Positions 26,479 through 35,632 are shown, counted from the stretch's first letter. The stretch: DNA of 64,000 nucleotides from G963422745 sp965214285 (GCA_965214285.1 OZ243946.1:62001-126000); one strand, 5' to 3'. Notes: generated by a model from the letters alone, not told the origin. Made by a program: numbers and translations.

Positions 26479-27582
26479 TCAGACCCGCCTGATCTCAGGC
26501 GTGCCGAACAGGCCGTAGGGGCGCACCACCAGGCCGATCAGCATGACCACGTAGGGGATGATCAGCGGGTAGCCCGAGCCGATGTGCTCGGACAGCCCGG
26601 CCATGTACTGGCCGCAGTAGATCTCGCAGAGCCCGATGATGAGCCCGCCCAGCAGGGCGCCGCTGGCCGAGTCGAGGCCGCCGAGGATCACCGCCGGCAG
26701 CGCACGGAAGGCCAGGTTGGCGGTCTCGGGGTCGATGGCGCCGGTGTGCTTGACGGGCGGCTGGGTGCCGAAAATCCCGCCGACGGCGGCCAGCACCGCG
26801 CCTGCGGCCCAGGCGATGGCGAAGACCCGGCCGACGTTGATCCCCTGGGCGAGGGCCGTCTCCTGGTCGAAGGCGACGGCGCGCATGGCGATTCCGAGAC
26901 GGCTTCGGAAGAAGAAGTACACGGCCGCGAAGGCCGCCGCGGCTGTGACGGCCGCGGCCACGTAGCTCCAGAACACGAAGGCCTCGCCCACCTCGAAGCC
27001 CTCGACCCCCCAGGGGATCTCCAGCGAGCGGAACTGGGTCTCGGAGGTGTCGTTGTTGGCGGTGCGCAGGATGAACTCGAGGCCCAGCGTTATCACCGCC
27101 ACCGAGAACAGCGGCTGGCCGACCATGGGCCGGATGGCGAGGCGCTCCACCACCAGCCCGAGCACCGCCGCGAAGCACAGCGCCACGCCCAGCGAGAGGA
27201 ACCAGCCGACCCAGGCCGGGCCGGCCACGTCGTTGAGCGGGTTGGCGATGGTGGTCAGCGGGATGTGGTCGTCGGCCACCATGAAGCTCAGGAACAGCGC
27301 GCCGGCCACGGCCAGGGCGCCCTGGGCGAAGTTGACCGTCTGCGTGGCCTTGAAGATCAGCACGAAGCCCAGGGCGATCAGGGCGTAGGTGGAGCCCAGG
27401 CCGAGCGACTTCATGAAGGTCTGGAAGAACAGCTCGGGGTCCTGGTACAGCTGCTTGGCCAAAAAGGCCGCCAGGGCGGCCGCGGCGATGGCCAGCAGGC
27501 CCATGCCGCCGAGCTTGGCAGGCGACGCCTGGGGCGCACCCGCCGCGGTGCTCTCCGCGGCGTCTTCGATGGTGGCGGTCAT
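26479..27582 (-). CDS. livH: branched-chain-amino-acid-type ABC transporter permease LivH
   Basis: A 367-residue permease. After an Ala-rich start (about 1-25) it has about eight membrane segments, with SLGLGSTYALIALGFVLIFKATQTVNFAQGALAV near 65, typical of LivH. The coupling loop is GIAMRAVAFDQETALAQGINV near 240, and FRALPAVILGGLDSASGALLGGLIIG follows near 300. ATG 27582 overlaps the stop of the acyl-CoA ligase by four bases (ATGA), and the longer open frame lies within that gene. It pairs with LivM in the importer. Confidence 0.93.
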   Translation of the reverse strand: MTATIEDAAESTAAGAPQASPAKLGGMGLLAIAAAALAAFLAKQLYQDPELFFQTFMKSLGLGSTYALIALGFVLIFKATQTVNFAQGALAVAGALFLSFMVADDHIPLTTIANPLNDVAGPAWVGWFLSLGVALCFAAVLGLVVERLAIRPMVGQPLFSVAVITLGLEFILRTANNDTSETQFRSLEIPWGVEGFEVGEAFVFWSYVAAAVTAAAAFAAVYFFFRSRLGIAMRAVAFDQETALAQGINVGRVFAIAWAAGAVLAAVGGIFGTQPPVKHTGAIDPETANLAFRALPAVILGGLDSASGALLGGLIIGLCEIYCGQYMAGLSEHIGSGYPLIIPYVVMLIGLVVRPYGLFGTPEIRRV

Positions 27583-29447
27583 GCGTACATCGACTCCACG
27601 ATGTCGCCGAACATGTCCATCATCGAGGTGCGCTTCAGCTTCTGGGTGGCGGTCAGCTCGCCGTCCTCGTGGTCGAGCTCCTTGGGCAGCAGCTTGAACT
27701 TGCGCACGTTCTCCACGCGGGCGAACTTCTCGTTGGTCTCGTTGACCACACCCTGCATCAGCTCGATGACCTCGGGCTTCTCGGAGAGGTCCCGGTAGGT
27801 GGTGTAGGGGATGTTGCGGCGCAGCGCCCAGTCGCCGACGGTCTCGTACTCGATGCCGATGAGGGCGCTGAGGAACTTGCGTCCGTCGCCGATGACCATC
27901 GCCTCCTTCACGTACGGCGAGGTCTTGAGGCTGTTCTCGATCTCCGACGGCGAGATGTTCTTGCCGCCGGAGGTGATGATGATGTGCTTGATGCGGTCGA
28001 CGATCTTGACGTGGGTGCCGTCGACCCACTCGCCCACGTCGCCGGTCATCAGCCAGCCGTCGTCGGTGAAGGTCTCCGCCGTCTTGTCGGGCTTGTTCCA
28101 GTAGCCCTTGAACACCCCGGGGTGCTTGGTCTGCACCTCGCCGGTCTCGGGGTCGAGACGCAGGCCGATGTCGGAGTAGGGCTCGCCGACCGTGCCCAGC
28201 TTGATGCGGCCCGCGAAGTTGCAGGTGGCCACCGCGGAGTTCTCGGTCATGCCGTAGAGCTCGAACACCGGCACCCCGATGCCCATGAAGAACTCCAGCA
28301 CCTCCGGGGCGATGGCCGCGGCGCCCGAGGCGGAGTAGCGGCAGCGGCGCAGGCCCAGGCGCTCCTTCATCGCCCTGAAGACCAGCGGCTCGCCGATGCA
28401 GGACAGCAGGCGGCTCTTGAGGGTGTGGTTGCCGCCGTTGGCGACCTTGATGCGCCCGACCACGGAGGCCAGCTTGAGCCCGAAGCGGAACAGCAGCTTC
28501 TTAAACGGCGAGGCGTCGTTGCCCCTGATGAACACGCCGGCATGCAGCCGCTCCCAGATGCGGGGGACCGCGAAGAACACGGTGGGCTGGATCTCGCGCA
28601 GGTTGGTGGTGACGGTGTCGATCGACTCGGCGAAGTTCAGCGTGGGCCCGGCCGCCACCAGGGTCCAGGTGGAGAAGATGCGCTCGGCCACGTGGCACAG
28701 CGGCAGGTAGGTGAGGATCAGGTCGTCGGGGCCGGGGCCTCGTCCGTCGGGCACGCGCGCGGGCTCGTTGATGATCTTGGTCATGGCGAACTCGGCGTTG
28801 GAGTTGGTGAGCATGGCCCCCTTGGGCGGGCCGGTGGTGCCCGACGTGTAGACGAGGGTCATCACGTCGTCCGGCGTGGCGTCGGCCATGCGGTCGGCGA
28901 CCGCGGTCGGGTGCTCGCTGCGGTGCTTGCGGCCGAGATCCAAGAAGTCGTCCCAGAACAGCAGCCGGGGGTCGGCGTAGTCGCCGAAGCCGCGGGGCTC
29001 GACGTAGAGGATCTTCTCGATGCACGCCGCGATCTCGGGCTTGACCTCGAGCACCTTGTCGGCCTGCTCCTGGTCCTCGGCGAAGAACACCCGCGGGGTG
29101 CTGTCGCTGACCTGGTACTCCACCTCGGCGGTCGGGTTGGTCGGGTAGAGCCCGACGGTGATGCCCCGCACGGCCACGGTGGCGAGGTCGAGGATGATCC
29201 ACTCGGGCCGGTCCTCGGAGTGGATGGTGACCCGGTCGCCGACCTCGGTGCCCAGCGCCAGCAGGCCATGCGCCGCGGTCTCGATCAGGTCCCAGGTCTC
29301 GGCCCAGGTGTACTCCTGCCAGATCCCGAAGTCCTTCTCGCGCATGGCGATCTGGTCGGGCATCCGCAGCGCCCAGTCCTGGGCGAGCGAGGCGACGGTG
29401 GTCGCGATCACCTTGGATGTGGCGGGCTCTTGCATCGTCGTGGCCAT
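27579..29447 (-). CDS. long-chain-type acyl-CoA synthetase (AMP-forming), first gene of the importer operon
   Basis: A 622-residue ANL-superfamily ligase of the FadD15/ACSL type. LVYTSGTTGPPKGAML near 208 is the P-loop, YLPLCHVAERIF near 262, FELYGMTENSAVATCN near 407, GDVGEWVDG near 487, and IIITSGGKNISPSEIEN holds the hinge. AGGGGGA precedes ATG 29447. It leads a six-gene operon with livH, livM, a binding protein, livF and livG. The importer's substrate may be a carboxylic acid that this ligase activates (inference). Confidence 0.93.
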   Translation of the reverse strand: MATTMQEPATSKVIATTVASLAQDWALRMPDQIAMREKDFGIWQEYTWAETWDLIETAAHGLLALGTEVGDRVTIHSEDRPEWIILDLATVAVRGITVGLYPTNPTAEVEYQVSDSTPRVFFAEDQEQADKVLEVKPEIAACIEKILYVEPRGFGDYADPRLLFWDDFLDLGRKHRSEHPTAVADRMADATPDDVMTLVYTSGTTGPPKGAMLTNSNAEFAMTKIINEPARVPDGRGPGPDDLILTYLPLCHVAERIFSTWTLVAAGPTLNFAESIDTVTTNLREIQPTVFFAVPRIWERLHAGVFIRGNDASPFKKLLFRFGLKLASVVGRIKVANGGNHTLKSRLLSCIGEPLVFRAMKERLGLRRCRYSASGAAAIAPEVLEFFMGIGVPVFELYGMTENSAVATCNFAGRIKLGTVGEPYSDIGLRLDPETGEVQTKHPGVFKGYWNKPDKTAETFTDDGWLMTGDVGEWVDGTHVKIVDRIKHIIITSGGKNISPSEIENSLKTSPYVKEAMVIGDGRKFLSALIGIEYETVGDWALRRNIPYTTYRDLSEKPEVIELMQGVVNETNEKFARVENVRKFKLLPKELDHEDGELTATQKLKRTSMMDMFGDIVESMYA

Positions 29448-29491
29448 GTGGTCCCCCTGGCTAGCACCTGGTCTTGGCGAATCGGTTGCTC

Positions 29492-29521
29492 AGACTAGGC
29501 GACGGCGAGGCTAGCGCAAGC
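29492..29521 (-). promoter_or_regulatory. possible promoter and shared motif upstream of the ligase-liv operon
   Basis: On the minus strand TTGCGC (29519-29514) and TAGTCT (29497-29492) are 16 bases apart and 45 bases upstream of the ATG. The -35 box lies inside GCTTGCGCTAGCCT (29521-29508), the motif found again before the binding-protein gene. Confidence 0.35.
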
Positions 29522-29604
29522 CGGCTCGTCGTCGTACCTCAGAGCCTGCCTCTCCGAGCCTCCGTCTCGGAGCGCGACGCGCCTCGCCGGACGGCGTCCC
29601 ATGC

Positions 29605-31443
29605 TCAGCTCAACGCGAAGCCGGGGTAGCCCGCGGCGGCGACGGTGTCGCAGCGCTCGCGGTACATCGGCAGCCCGCCGCCGTAGATGATGAGGCGCGG
29701 CTCGAAGGCCTCCGCCTCGGCGTCGTGGCGGTTGGCGTTGTAGCCGTTGAACCAGCTGTCGGTGCGCGAGAGCAGCAGCCGCTGCACCGACTCGCGGGCA
29801 TGGGCGACCCACTCGTCGGCGGCGGCGTCGGTGGCCTCCACCCGACTGTGGCCCTCGGCTGTGACCGAGGCGATGAGGTCGGCCAGCCAGTCGACGTTCT
29901 GCTCGATGCAGCGGGTCATGTTGCAGAAGGTCGAGACGTTCTGGGGGCCGACCACCATGAACAGGTTCGGAAAGCCCGGCGTGGCCACGCCCAGGAAGGT
30001 GCGGGGGCTCGGGTCCCAGGCGTCCGCGAGGCTGCGCCGGTCTGCGCCGCTGAAGTCGATCCGGTCGTAGGCGCCGGTGATGGCGTCGAAGCCGGTGGCG
30101 TAGATCAGCATGTCGAGCCCGTGATGCTCGCCGGGGTGCTCGGCCGCGCCGGCCGAAGCGGCGTCGTCGGCGCTGCCGGGGCCGCTGCCGTTGCCGTCGG
30201 CGGCTGCGGAGGCGGCTGTGCCGGGGCCGGTGAGGACGCCGCCCGCGGTGATCCGCCGGATCGGGTTGCGCTTGATGTCGACGAGGCGCACGTTGGGCTG
30301 GTTGAACACCTCGTAGTAGCCGCTCTCCAGGGGCACCCGGCGCTGGCCGAAGCCGTGGTCGACGGGGATCAGCAGCTCGGCGGTGGCCGGGTCGTGGACC
30401 CGCTCGCGGATCTTCTCGGCGATGAACGCGGTGAGCAGCACGTTGGCCTCGGGGCTTACCAGCACGTCGCGGTAGTTGCCGAACCAGATGCCGAAGCCGC
30501 GCTCGCCGTAGAGCTTGTCCCAGAATGCCCGGCGCTCGGCGTCGCTCGCGTCGGTCGTCTTGAGGCGGATCGTGTCGTGGACGAAGCCGCCGTAGGTGCT
30601 CGCGCAGCGCGCCAGGATGTCGTCCATCTGGTCCGCGAGCGCGGCCTGCTCGGCGCTGCCGATCGGGCTGTTGTTGAGCGGGGCGCACCAGTTGGGCGTG
30701 CGCTGGAAGACCGTCAGCGAGCCGCAGGCCGCCGCGATCTCAGGTATCAGCTGAACGGCGGTGGCGCCGGTGCCGATCACGCCCACCCGCTTGTGGTCGA
30801 ACACGACCGGCCCCTCGGGCCACAGCGCAGTGTGGAAGGCCTCGCCCGCGAAGTCGTCGACGCCTTCGATGCGCGGCATCAGCGGCGCCGACAACGGGCC
30901 CACGGCGGTGATCAGAAAGCGCCCCGTGAACGTGTCGCCGCGCTCTGTGGTCAGCGTCCAGGCACACGACGGCTCGTCCCAGCGCGCCTCGCTGACGCGC
31001 ACGCCGAAGCGGATCATCGGGCGCAGCTCGAAGCGGTCGGCCACGTGCCGCAGGTAGCGCAGCGTCTCGGGCTGGGCCGCGAAGTGCTCGCTCCATTCCC
31101 AGTCGGCGAGCAGCTCGGAGTCGAACGAGTAGCCGTAGGTGTAGCTCTCGCTGTCGAAGCGGGCGCCCGGGTAGCGGTTCCAGTACCAGGTGCCGCCCAC
31201 GTCGTCGCCTGCTTCGAGCCCGATCGCCGTCAGCCCGATCCGGCGCATCTTCCACAGCGCGTACAGGCCCGCCACGCCTGCGCCGATCACGATCACGTCG
31301 GCTCTCGAAGCGCTCTGGCCGGCGGGCTGCGGCGGTGGCGGGGCTGCTGCGCCGGCCTGCTCGGAAGCTGTTGCGCCTGCGGGCGCCGAGGCGGCTGCAC
31401 GGGCCTTCTCGGAGGGGTTTCTCTGGGCAGGCTCGCCTGGCAT
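29605..31443 (-). CDS. flavin-containing Baeyer-Villiger-type monooxygenase
   Basis: A 612-residue FAD/NADPH monooxygenase that probably converts ketones to esters or lactones. The first Rossmann motif is VIVIGAGVAGLYALWKM near 50, followed by GGTWYWNRYPGARFDSES. The Baeyer-Villiger fingerprint FAGEAFHTALW lies near 198, the second Rossmann site VGVIGTGATAVQLIPEI near 217, and a late ATGFDAITGAY. About 45 N-terminal residues are Ala/Pro-rich, and a low-complexity Ala/Gly/Asp insertion sits at about 405-440. TAGTGT lies 6 bases before the ATG. It is divergent from the CBS gene with only 30 bases between starts. Confidence 0.92.
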   Translation of the reverse strand: MPGEPAQRNPSEKARAAASAPAGATASEQAGAAAPPPPQPAGQSASRADVIVIGAGVAGLYALWKMRRIGLTAIGLEAGDDVGGTWYWNRYPGARFDSESYTYGYSFDSELLADWEWSEHFAAQPETLRYLRHVADRFELRPMIRFGVRVSEARWDEPSCAWTLTTERGDTFTGRFLITAVGPLSAPLMPRIEGVDDFAGEAFHTALWPEGPVVFDHKRVGVIGTGATAVQLIPEIAAACGSLTVFQRTPNWCAPLNNSPIGSAEQAALADQMDDILARCASTYGGFVHDTIRLKTTDASDAERRAFWDKLYGERGFGIWFGNYRDVLVSPEANVLLTAFIAEKIRERVHDPATAELLIPVDHGFGQRRVPLESGYYEVFNQPNVRLVDIKRNPIRRITAGGVLTGPGTAASAAADGNGSGPGSADDAASAGAAEHPGEHHGLDMLIYATGFDAITGAYDRIDFSGADRRSLADAWDPSPRTFLGVATPGFPNLFMVVGPQNVSTFCNMTRCIEQNVDWLADLIASVTAEGHSRVEATDAAADEWVAHARESVQRLLLSRTDSWFNGYNANRHDAEAEAFEPRLIIYGGGLPMYRERCDTVAAAGYPGFALS

Positions 31444-31449
31444 GGCGCT

Positions 31450-31455
31450 ACACTA
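31450..31455 (-). promoter_or_regulatory. -10 element of leaderless type before the monooxygenase gene
   Basis: TAGTGT on minus ends 6 bases before ATG 31443. The divergent CBS gene has GGAGG before its ATG 31474, so the two genes use different initiation modes across 30 bases. Confidence 0.45.
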
Positions 31456-31473
31456 CGGCCCGATCGGAGGGCC

Positions 31474-32331
31474 ATGAACATCGCCGATGCCTTCGCCGAG
31501 ACCACGGTCGGAGGCCAAGACCTGAGCCGCTATGTGAGGGTGTCCCCCGAGGCGACGCTCGAGCACACCGTGGCGGCCATGCGCTCCGCCGAGCTGTCGT
31601 GTGCCTGCGTTCTCGACGACAACGCCCTGGTGGGCATGTTCACCCAGCGCGATGTGCTGTTCAGCGTGATCGGGCGGCGAGACGTCGACTGGTCCAAGCC
31701 GATCAGCAAGCTGATGACCACCGAGGTCAAGACCATCGGATCCGAGGCCAGCCTGGCCGATGCGCTGGAGACGATGGCCGCCTGGTGGGTGCGCAACCTG
31801 CCGGTGCTGGCCGGCAACGGCGACTTCAGCGGCAACCTGTCGTTCTTCACGGTGCTGGAGGCGATGTCGGCGCTGCTCGCCCAGCGCTTCGAGGACCCGC
31901 CCGTGGCCGACGTGGTGCGCGAGGGCTTCGAGTTCATCGACTTCACCGGCATGGCCCTGGAGCCGCCGGTGACGGTCTCAGCCGACGCCCCGGCCGAGAT
32001 CGCAGTGCACCAGCTTCGCAACCGGGGCCTGGAGCAGGTGATGGTCTGCGACGAGCGGGGGCATCTGCTGGGCGTGATCAACGAGTTCGAGCTGATGATG
32101 CGCTTCGGCGGCAGCGAGGTCGACCTGGCGTCCACGACGGCGGCCGATGCGATGATCCGCGACCCGCACACGATCTCCGCCCGGGCGCCGATCAGCGAGG
32201 CGATCGCCAACCTGCGTGCCGACCAGACCAGCAACCTGGCCCTGGTGGGCGAGACCGGCCGGCCCGCAGGCGTGGCCTCGTTCCGGCGCATCGCCGAGTA
32301 CCTGGAGACCACCCTGGAGGCGGCCCGCTAG
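31474..32331 (+). CDS. four-CBS-domain (two Bateman modules) protein
   Basis: A 285-residue protein made of two Bateman modules and nothing else. CBS repeats fall at about 18-75, 80-140, 155-215 and 222-283; tell-tale blocks are VSPEATLEHTVAAMRSAELSCACVLDD, LVGMFTQRDVLFSVIG, LGVINEFELMMRF and VASFRRIAEYL. CBS pairs bind adenosine nucleotides and sense energy state. No effector domain is fused, so it probably acts on a partner protein. GGAGG precedes ATG 31474. The start is 30 bases from the divergent monooxygenase, and no partner is evident. Confidence 0.9.
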   Translation: MNIADAFAETTVGGQDLSRYVRVSPEATLEHTVAAMRSAELSCACVLDDNALVGMFTQRDVLFSVIGRRDVDWSKPISKLMTTEVKTIGSEASLADALETMAAWWVRNLPVLAGNGDFSGNLSFFTVLEAMSALLAQRFEDPPVADVVREGFEFIDFTGMALEPPVTVSADAPAEIAVHQLRNRGLEQVMVCDERGHLLGVINEFELMMRFGGSEVDLASTTAADAMIRDPHTISARAPISEAIANLRADQTSNLALVGETGRPAGVASFRRIAEYLETTLEAAR

Positions 32332-32387
32332 CTCGCTGGTCAGCCAGGCAGTCGGCAGGCGACCGGGAGGCTGGTCGGCCTGGTGGC

Positions 32388-32433
32388 GCAGCCCGGATGG
32401 TCGGCCCAGCTGAGCAGCCCGGATGGTCGGCCC
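32388..32433. repeat. 20-bp direct repeat between convergent genes
   Basis: GCAGCCCGGATGGTCGGCCC occurs at 32388-32407 and 32414-32433, a period of 26 bases. It lies in the 104-base space between the CBS gene and the acyltransferase stop. No stem-loop terminator is apparent there. Confidence 0.85.
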
Positions 32434-32435
32434 GC

Positions 32436-33899
32436 TCAGGCCAGCAGCTCGTCGAAGGCCTCGGCCATGCAGTCCCGCAGGTCGGCGGGGTCTGCGATCG
32501 CCGCTGGGTCGATGTGCAGTCCGATGTCGAACACGCCGTCATAGGACATGGCGGTGGCGTTCATGGCGGTGGCGGCCACCGGGCCCATCACGATGTTGCG
32601 CTCCACGCGGGCGCCTGCGATGTAGGTGGGGAACCATGGGCCCCGCAGGTTCGAGGTGGCGAAGTCGATCCTGGACGCCTGGGCTCGGGCCATCTCGGTG
32701 ACGAGCGACGTGGGCAGCAGGTTGGCCACGCCTGCCAGGCCCGCCATCAGCCCCGAGCCGGAGACCTCGCCGCGCAGGGCCGCCATGCGCCCGCCGATCT
32801 CTGCGACCAGCGCCTGGGGCGACTCGCAACTGCCCGGCACCGTGAAGCGGGCGGGGGTGAAGGCGTTGCCGCCCACGGCATCGTCGGCACGAGTGCTCAC
32901 CACGAAGCTCGCAGTGAAGCCCTCGACGGCCGCGCCGCGGCGCTGGTGGTACTTGTGGGCGCCCAGCGCCACGCCGCCGACGAACATGTCGTTGACCGTG
33001 GCGCCCAGGGCCGCTCCTGTGGTCTTGAGGTCGTCGAGTCGCAGCGGCAGCGCCTCGAGATGGCGGCGCCGGGAGCGCTCGGCCCACAGCGGCGAAGAGG
33101 GCGCTGAGTCCTCGGACGGCCAGAGCTGGGAGACCGCGCTGCGGGTGCCGCTGACCAGCTCGGCGGCACGCTCGGCGGCCAGCATCGGATCGGCGGTCCA
33201 GGCGGCGACCTCGCCCGCGGCCCGGCGCCCGATCCCGGCCTGGCGGCGCAGCACGTGGCCCACGCCCTCGGCGATGCGCTCGAACGCCTGCGGCACAGCC
33301 GTCTCGGGCGAGGCGGGCCTTGCATCCGGCGAGCCGGGGCCAGCCTCGGGCCGTGCGCCGGAAGCACCGTCCGAGCCGCGGTCTTCATCAGAGACAGCCT
33401 CGAACGGGTGGCGTTCGACGTCGATGTAGTGCTCGGACAGCCGCAGGGCGCCTATCCCGTCGGTGACGGCATGGTGGAGCTTCGAAAACAACGCCGCCTT
33501 GCCGTCGTCGAGACCCTCGATCACCACGAACTGCCACAGCGGCCGGCTGCGGTCGAATGGATCCTCGTAGTACTTGGTGCAGAGATCGAAGAGCCGACGC
33601 TGCGTGCCCGGCGCGGGCAGCGCCACATGGCGGATGTGATGGCCGATATCGAACTCGGGGTCCGCCATCCACTGCGGCGGCGAGAGCCTGCCGAGCCCGG
33701 CCACCACCCGTTCGGCGAGCCGGGGGATCGACTCGGCTGCGCCTGCGATGCGCTGCTCGAAGCGGGCCATGTCCGGGGGCCGGTCGAGGATCGTGAGCAT
33801 GGCGCCGCTGGGGTTGAGCCACGGGTCCTTCTCGAGGTTCCACATCAGCGACTCGGCGTCGGACATCCGGGAGTCGAAGCTCAGCTCCCGTTGGCTCAT
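32436..33899 (-). CDS. wax ester synthase/diacylglycerol acyltransferase (WS/DGAT)
   Basis: A 487-residue WS/DGAT enzyme that makes triacylglycerol or wax ester from acyl-CoA. The catalytic motif HHAVTDG lies near 142, preceded by PLWQFVVIEGL. TVNDMFVGGVALG near 300 and ATSNLRGPWFPTYIAGARV near 415 are conserved. A Gly/Ala/Pro/Asp-rich insertion occupies about 167-200, just after the first domain. It lies 73 bases downstream of the HAD-PlsC fusion on the same strand, so the two probably form a neutral-lipid pair. Confidence 0.93.
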   Translation of the reverse strand: MSQRELSFDSRMSDAESLMWNLEKDPWLNPSGAMLTILDRPPDMARFEQRIAGAAESIPRLAERVVAGLGRLSPPQWMADPEFDIGHHIRHVALPAPGTQRRLFDLCTKYYEDPFDRSRPLWQFVVIEGLDDGKAALFSKLHHAVTDGIGALRLSEHYIDVERHPFEAVSDEDRGSDGASGARPEAGPGSPDARPASPETAVPQAFERIAEGVGHVLRRQAGIGRRAAGEVAAWTADPMLAAERAAELVSGTRSAVSQLWPSEDSAPSSPLWAERSRRRHLEALPLRLDDLKTTGAALGATVNDMFVGGVALGAHKYHQRRGAAVEGFTASFVVSTRADDAVGGNAFTPARFTVPGSCESPQALVAEIGGRMAALRGEVSGSGLMAGLAGVANLLPTSLVTEMARAQASRIDFATSNLRGPWFPTYIAGARVERNIVMGPVAATAMNATAMSYDGVFDIGLHIDPAAIADPADLRDCMAEAFDELLA

Positions 33900-33972
33900 C
33901 GCCGGCTCCGTGGGCTCAGCGGCTGTGCCGGTTCGCTCGTCGGCAACTCAGCGGTGTCCGGGATCCGGGGGC

Positions 33973-35514
33973 TCATCGGTGGCTCTCGGTGTCGGTGCCG
34001 GGCCGGCGATCGGCCTCGCTGTGGGGGTCGCCCGCGTAGCCCGGCGGGTAGGTGCGGGCCAGCTCCGCCGCGCTAGGCCGGCGGTGCATGCGGGCCTGCG
34101 GCGGCAGCAGGCCGGCGATGGCAGCCATGATCCGCTCGCTGTCCTTGGCGAGCTGCGCTTCGCTGCTGCAATCGCCGGGCTGCCCGGAAGCGCCGTCGGC
34201 AGCCTCCTCAGAGTCGCCGTCGCCGGGCTGCTCGGCAGCGACCTCGCAGTCTTCGTCGCGGTTGTGGCTGTCGTCGAGCACGAAGGGCGCGCCGGCGCGC
34301 ACGGTGACCAGCGGCGGGTCGCTGATATCGAGCGACGGCAGCCGTGAGCTGCGCGGCCAGACCGCCTCGGTGCCCCAGAGGCCCACCGGCACCACGGGCG
34401 CGCCCGAGGCACGGGCGAGCCGGGCCGTTCCCCAGCGGGCCTTGAGCACCGGGTCGAAGAAGGCAGGGCCGCGCGGGATCGTGCCCTGCGGCGCCATGGC
34501 CACCAGATCACCGCCCGCCAGGGCCTCGACGGCCTTGCCCAGGGGCTCGTCGTCGCCCGATCCCCGGTCCACGCGGATCCCGCCGAGCATCACGCCGAGC
34601 CTGCCCGCCAGGGGCACGTCGAACACCTCCTTCTTGCCCAGAAACCGCGCCGCCCGCCCGGCCCGGGCGAGCAGCAGCGCCATCGCCGTGGGGTCGAAGT
34701 AGCTGCGGTGGTTGAAGGCCACGATCGCCGGGCCGCTCGCGGGGATGTGCTCGATGCCGGAGAACTCAAAGCGGGCATTGGGCACCAGCCGGGGATGCAT
34801 CAGCGGGCGCAGCCATTCCTGCAGCTCGCGCCCGGCGAGCTTGGCCACTCCCGGCGCAACGTCGAGATGCCGGACCGGCCAGCCGTTGACGGCTGCGATG
34901 ACCGCGAGCCGGGGGTCGGGGTTCACCGCCACCGGATGGCCGACGGCTTTGAGCATGGCCACGTCGTAGGCGCTGTCGCTGTAGGCGTAGCTCCTCGGGA
35001 GGCTGACCCCGGAACGGGCCGCGAAGCCGCGCACGGCATCGCGCTTGGCCCGTCCCCACAGGAACTCGCCGCGGAGCTCGCCGCTGAACTCGATGCCGTC
35101 GTCGGCCCACTCGGTGGCCAGCACATGGTCGAAGCCGAGGCGCTGGGCGAACGGCGCCACCAGCACCTCAGGCGAGGTGGTGGCCAGCACCAGCAGGCGC
35201 CCGGCGCTGCGGTGCGCCTCCAGCAGGGACCGTGCGAAGGGCTGCACCTGCGAGTCGAGGTCGTCGACGGCTGACTTGGCCGCCTGTGCGACATCGGCGA
35301 CCGGCCAGCCCTTGGCGCTGCGCACGAACATCCTGGCCAGGCGCATCATCAGCCGGCTCTCGCCGAACAGCTCATAGGACCGCTGATACAGGCCCGCGCC
35401 CGGCAGCTCGTGTCCCGGCCCGAGCCCCACCGCCGCCAGGTGCCGGCCGAACACGGCCGCCGACGAGCCGGCCAGCAAGGTGCGGTCGAGGTCGAAGAAG
35501 GCTGCAGCGGGCAC
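33973..35514 (-). CDS. HAD-IB phosphatase fused to 1-acylglycerol-3-phosphate acyltransferase (PlsC-like)
   Basis: A 513-residue fusion. The N-terminal HAD domain (about 1-225) has FFDLDRTLLAG (nucleophile Asp), LATTSPEVLVAPFA and YAYSDSAYDVAML. The C-terminal PlsC domain (about 240-460) has FNHRSYFDPTAMALLL (NHx4D at about 268-274), KKEVFDVPLAGRLGVMLGG and PQGTIPRG. The last replaces the usual EGTR glutamate by Gln. A Glu/Asp/Ser-rich insertion sits at about 416-455. It probably makes phosphatidic acid and perhaps dephosphorylates it, feeding the adjacent WS/DGAT. The GTG start has TACGCT 6 bases upstream. Confidence 0.9.
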   Translation of the reverse strand: MPAAAFFDLDRTLLAGSSAAVFGRHLAAVGLGPGHELPGAGLYQRSYELFGESRLMMRLARMFVRSAKGWPVADVAQAAKSAVDDLDSQVQPFARSLLEAHRSAGRLLVLATTSPEVLVAPFAQRLGFDHVLATEWADDGIEFSGELRGEFLWGRAKRDAVRGFAARSGVSLPRSYAYSDSAYDVAMLKAVGHPVAVNPDPRLAVIAAVNGWPVRHLDVAPGVAKLAGRELQEWLRPLMHPRLVPNARFEFSGIEHIPASGPAIVAFNHRSYFDPTAMALLLARAGRAARFLGKKEVFDVPLAGRLGVMLGGIRVDRGSGDDEPLGKAVEALAGGDLVAMAPQGTIPRGPAFFDPVLKARWGTARLARASGAPVVPVGLWGTEAVWPRSSRLPSLDISDPPLVTVRAGAPFVLDDSHNRDEDCEVAAEQPGDGDSEEAADGASGQPGDCSSEAQLAKDSERIMAAIAGLLPPQARMHRRPSAAELARTYPPGYAGDPHSEADRRPGTDTESHR

Positions 35515-35520
35515 ACTTCA

Positions 35521-35526
35521 AGCGTA
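35521..35526 (-). promoter_or_regulatory. -10 element of leaderless type before the HAD-PlsC gene
   Basis: TACGCT on minus ends 6 bases before GTG 35514, and no Shine-Dalgarno is seen. Confidence 0.45.
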
Positions 35527-35618
35527 GGCCCATCGCTGAGCAGCGCTCCCTGGCCACTGCGCTCGCGCCGCGAGCGGCGGCGGCGAGACCACCCTCCGGT
35601 CTGCGCAGCGCCCGCCGT

Positions 35619-35624
35619 TATCCT
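35619..35624 (+). promoter_or_regulatory. -10 element of leaderless type before valS
   Basis: TATCCT ends 8 bases before ATG 35633 with only CACCGCCC between. No T-box or other leader structure is possible on such a transcript. Confidence 0.5.
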
Positions 35625-35632
35625 CACCGCCC

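Noticed and set aside
29725..31473. Long plus-strand frame opposite the Baeyer-Villiger monooxygenase, continuous with the CBS gene
   Set aside because: It is the antisense of a clearly conserved enzyme. The CBS protein starts at 31474 with its own GGAGG.
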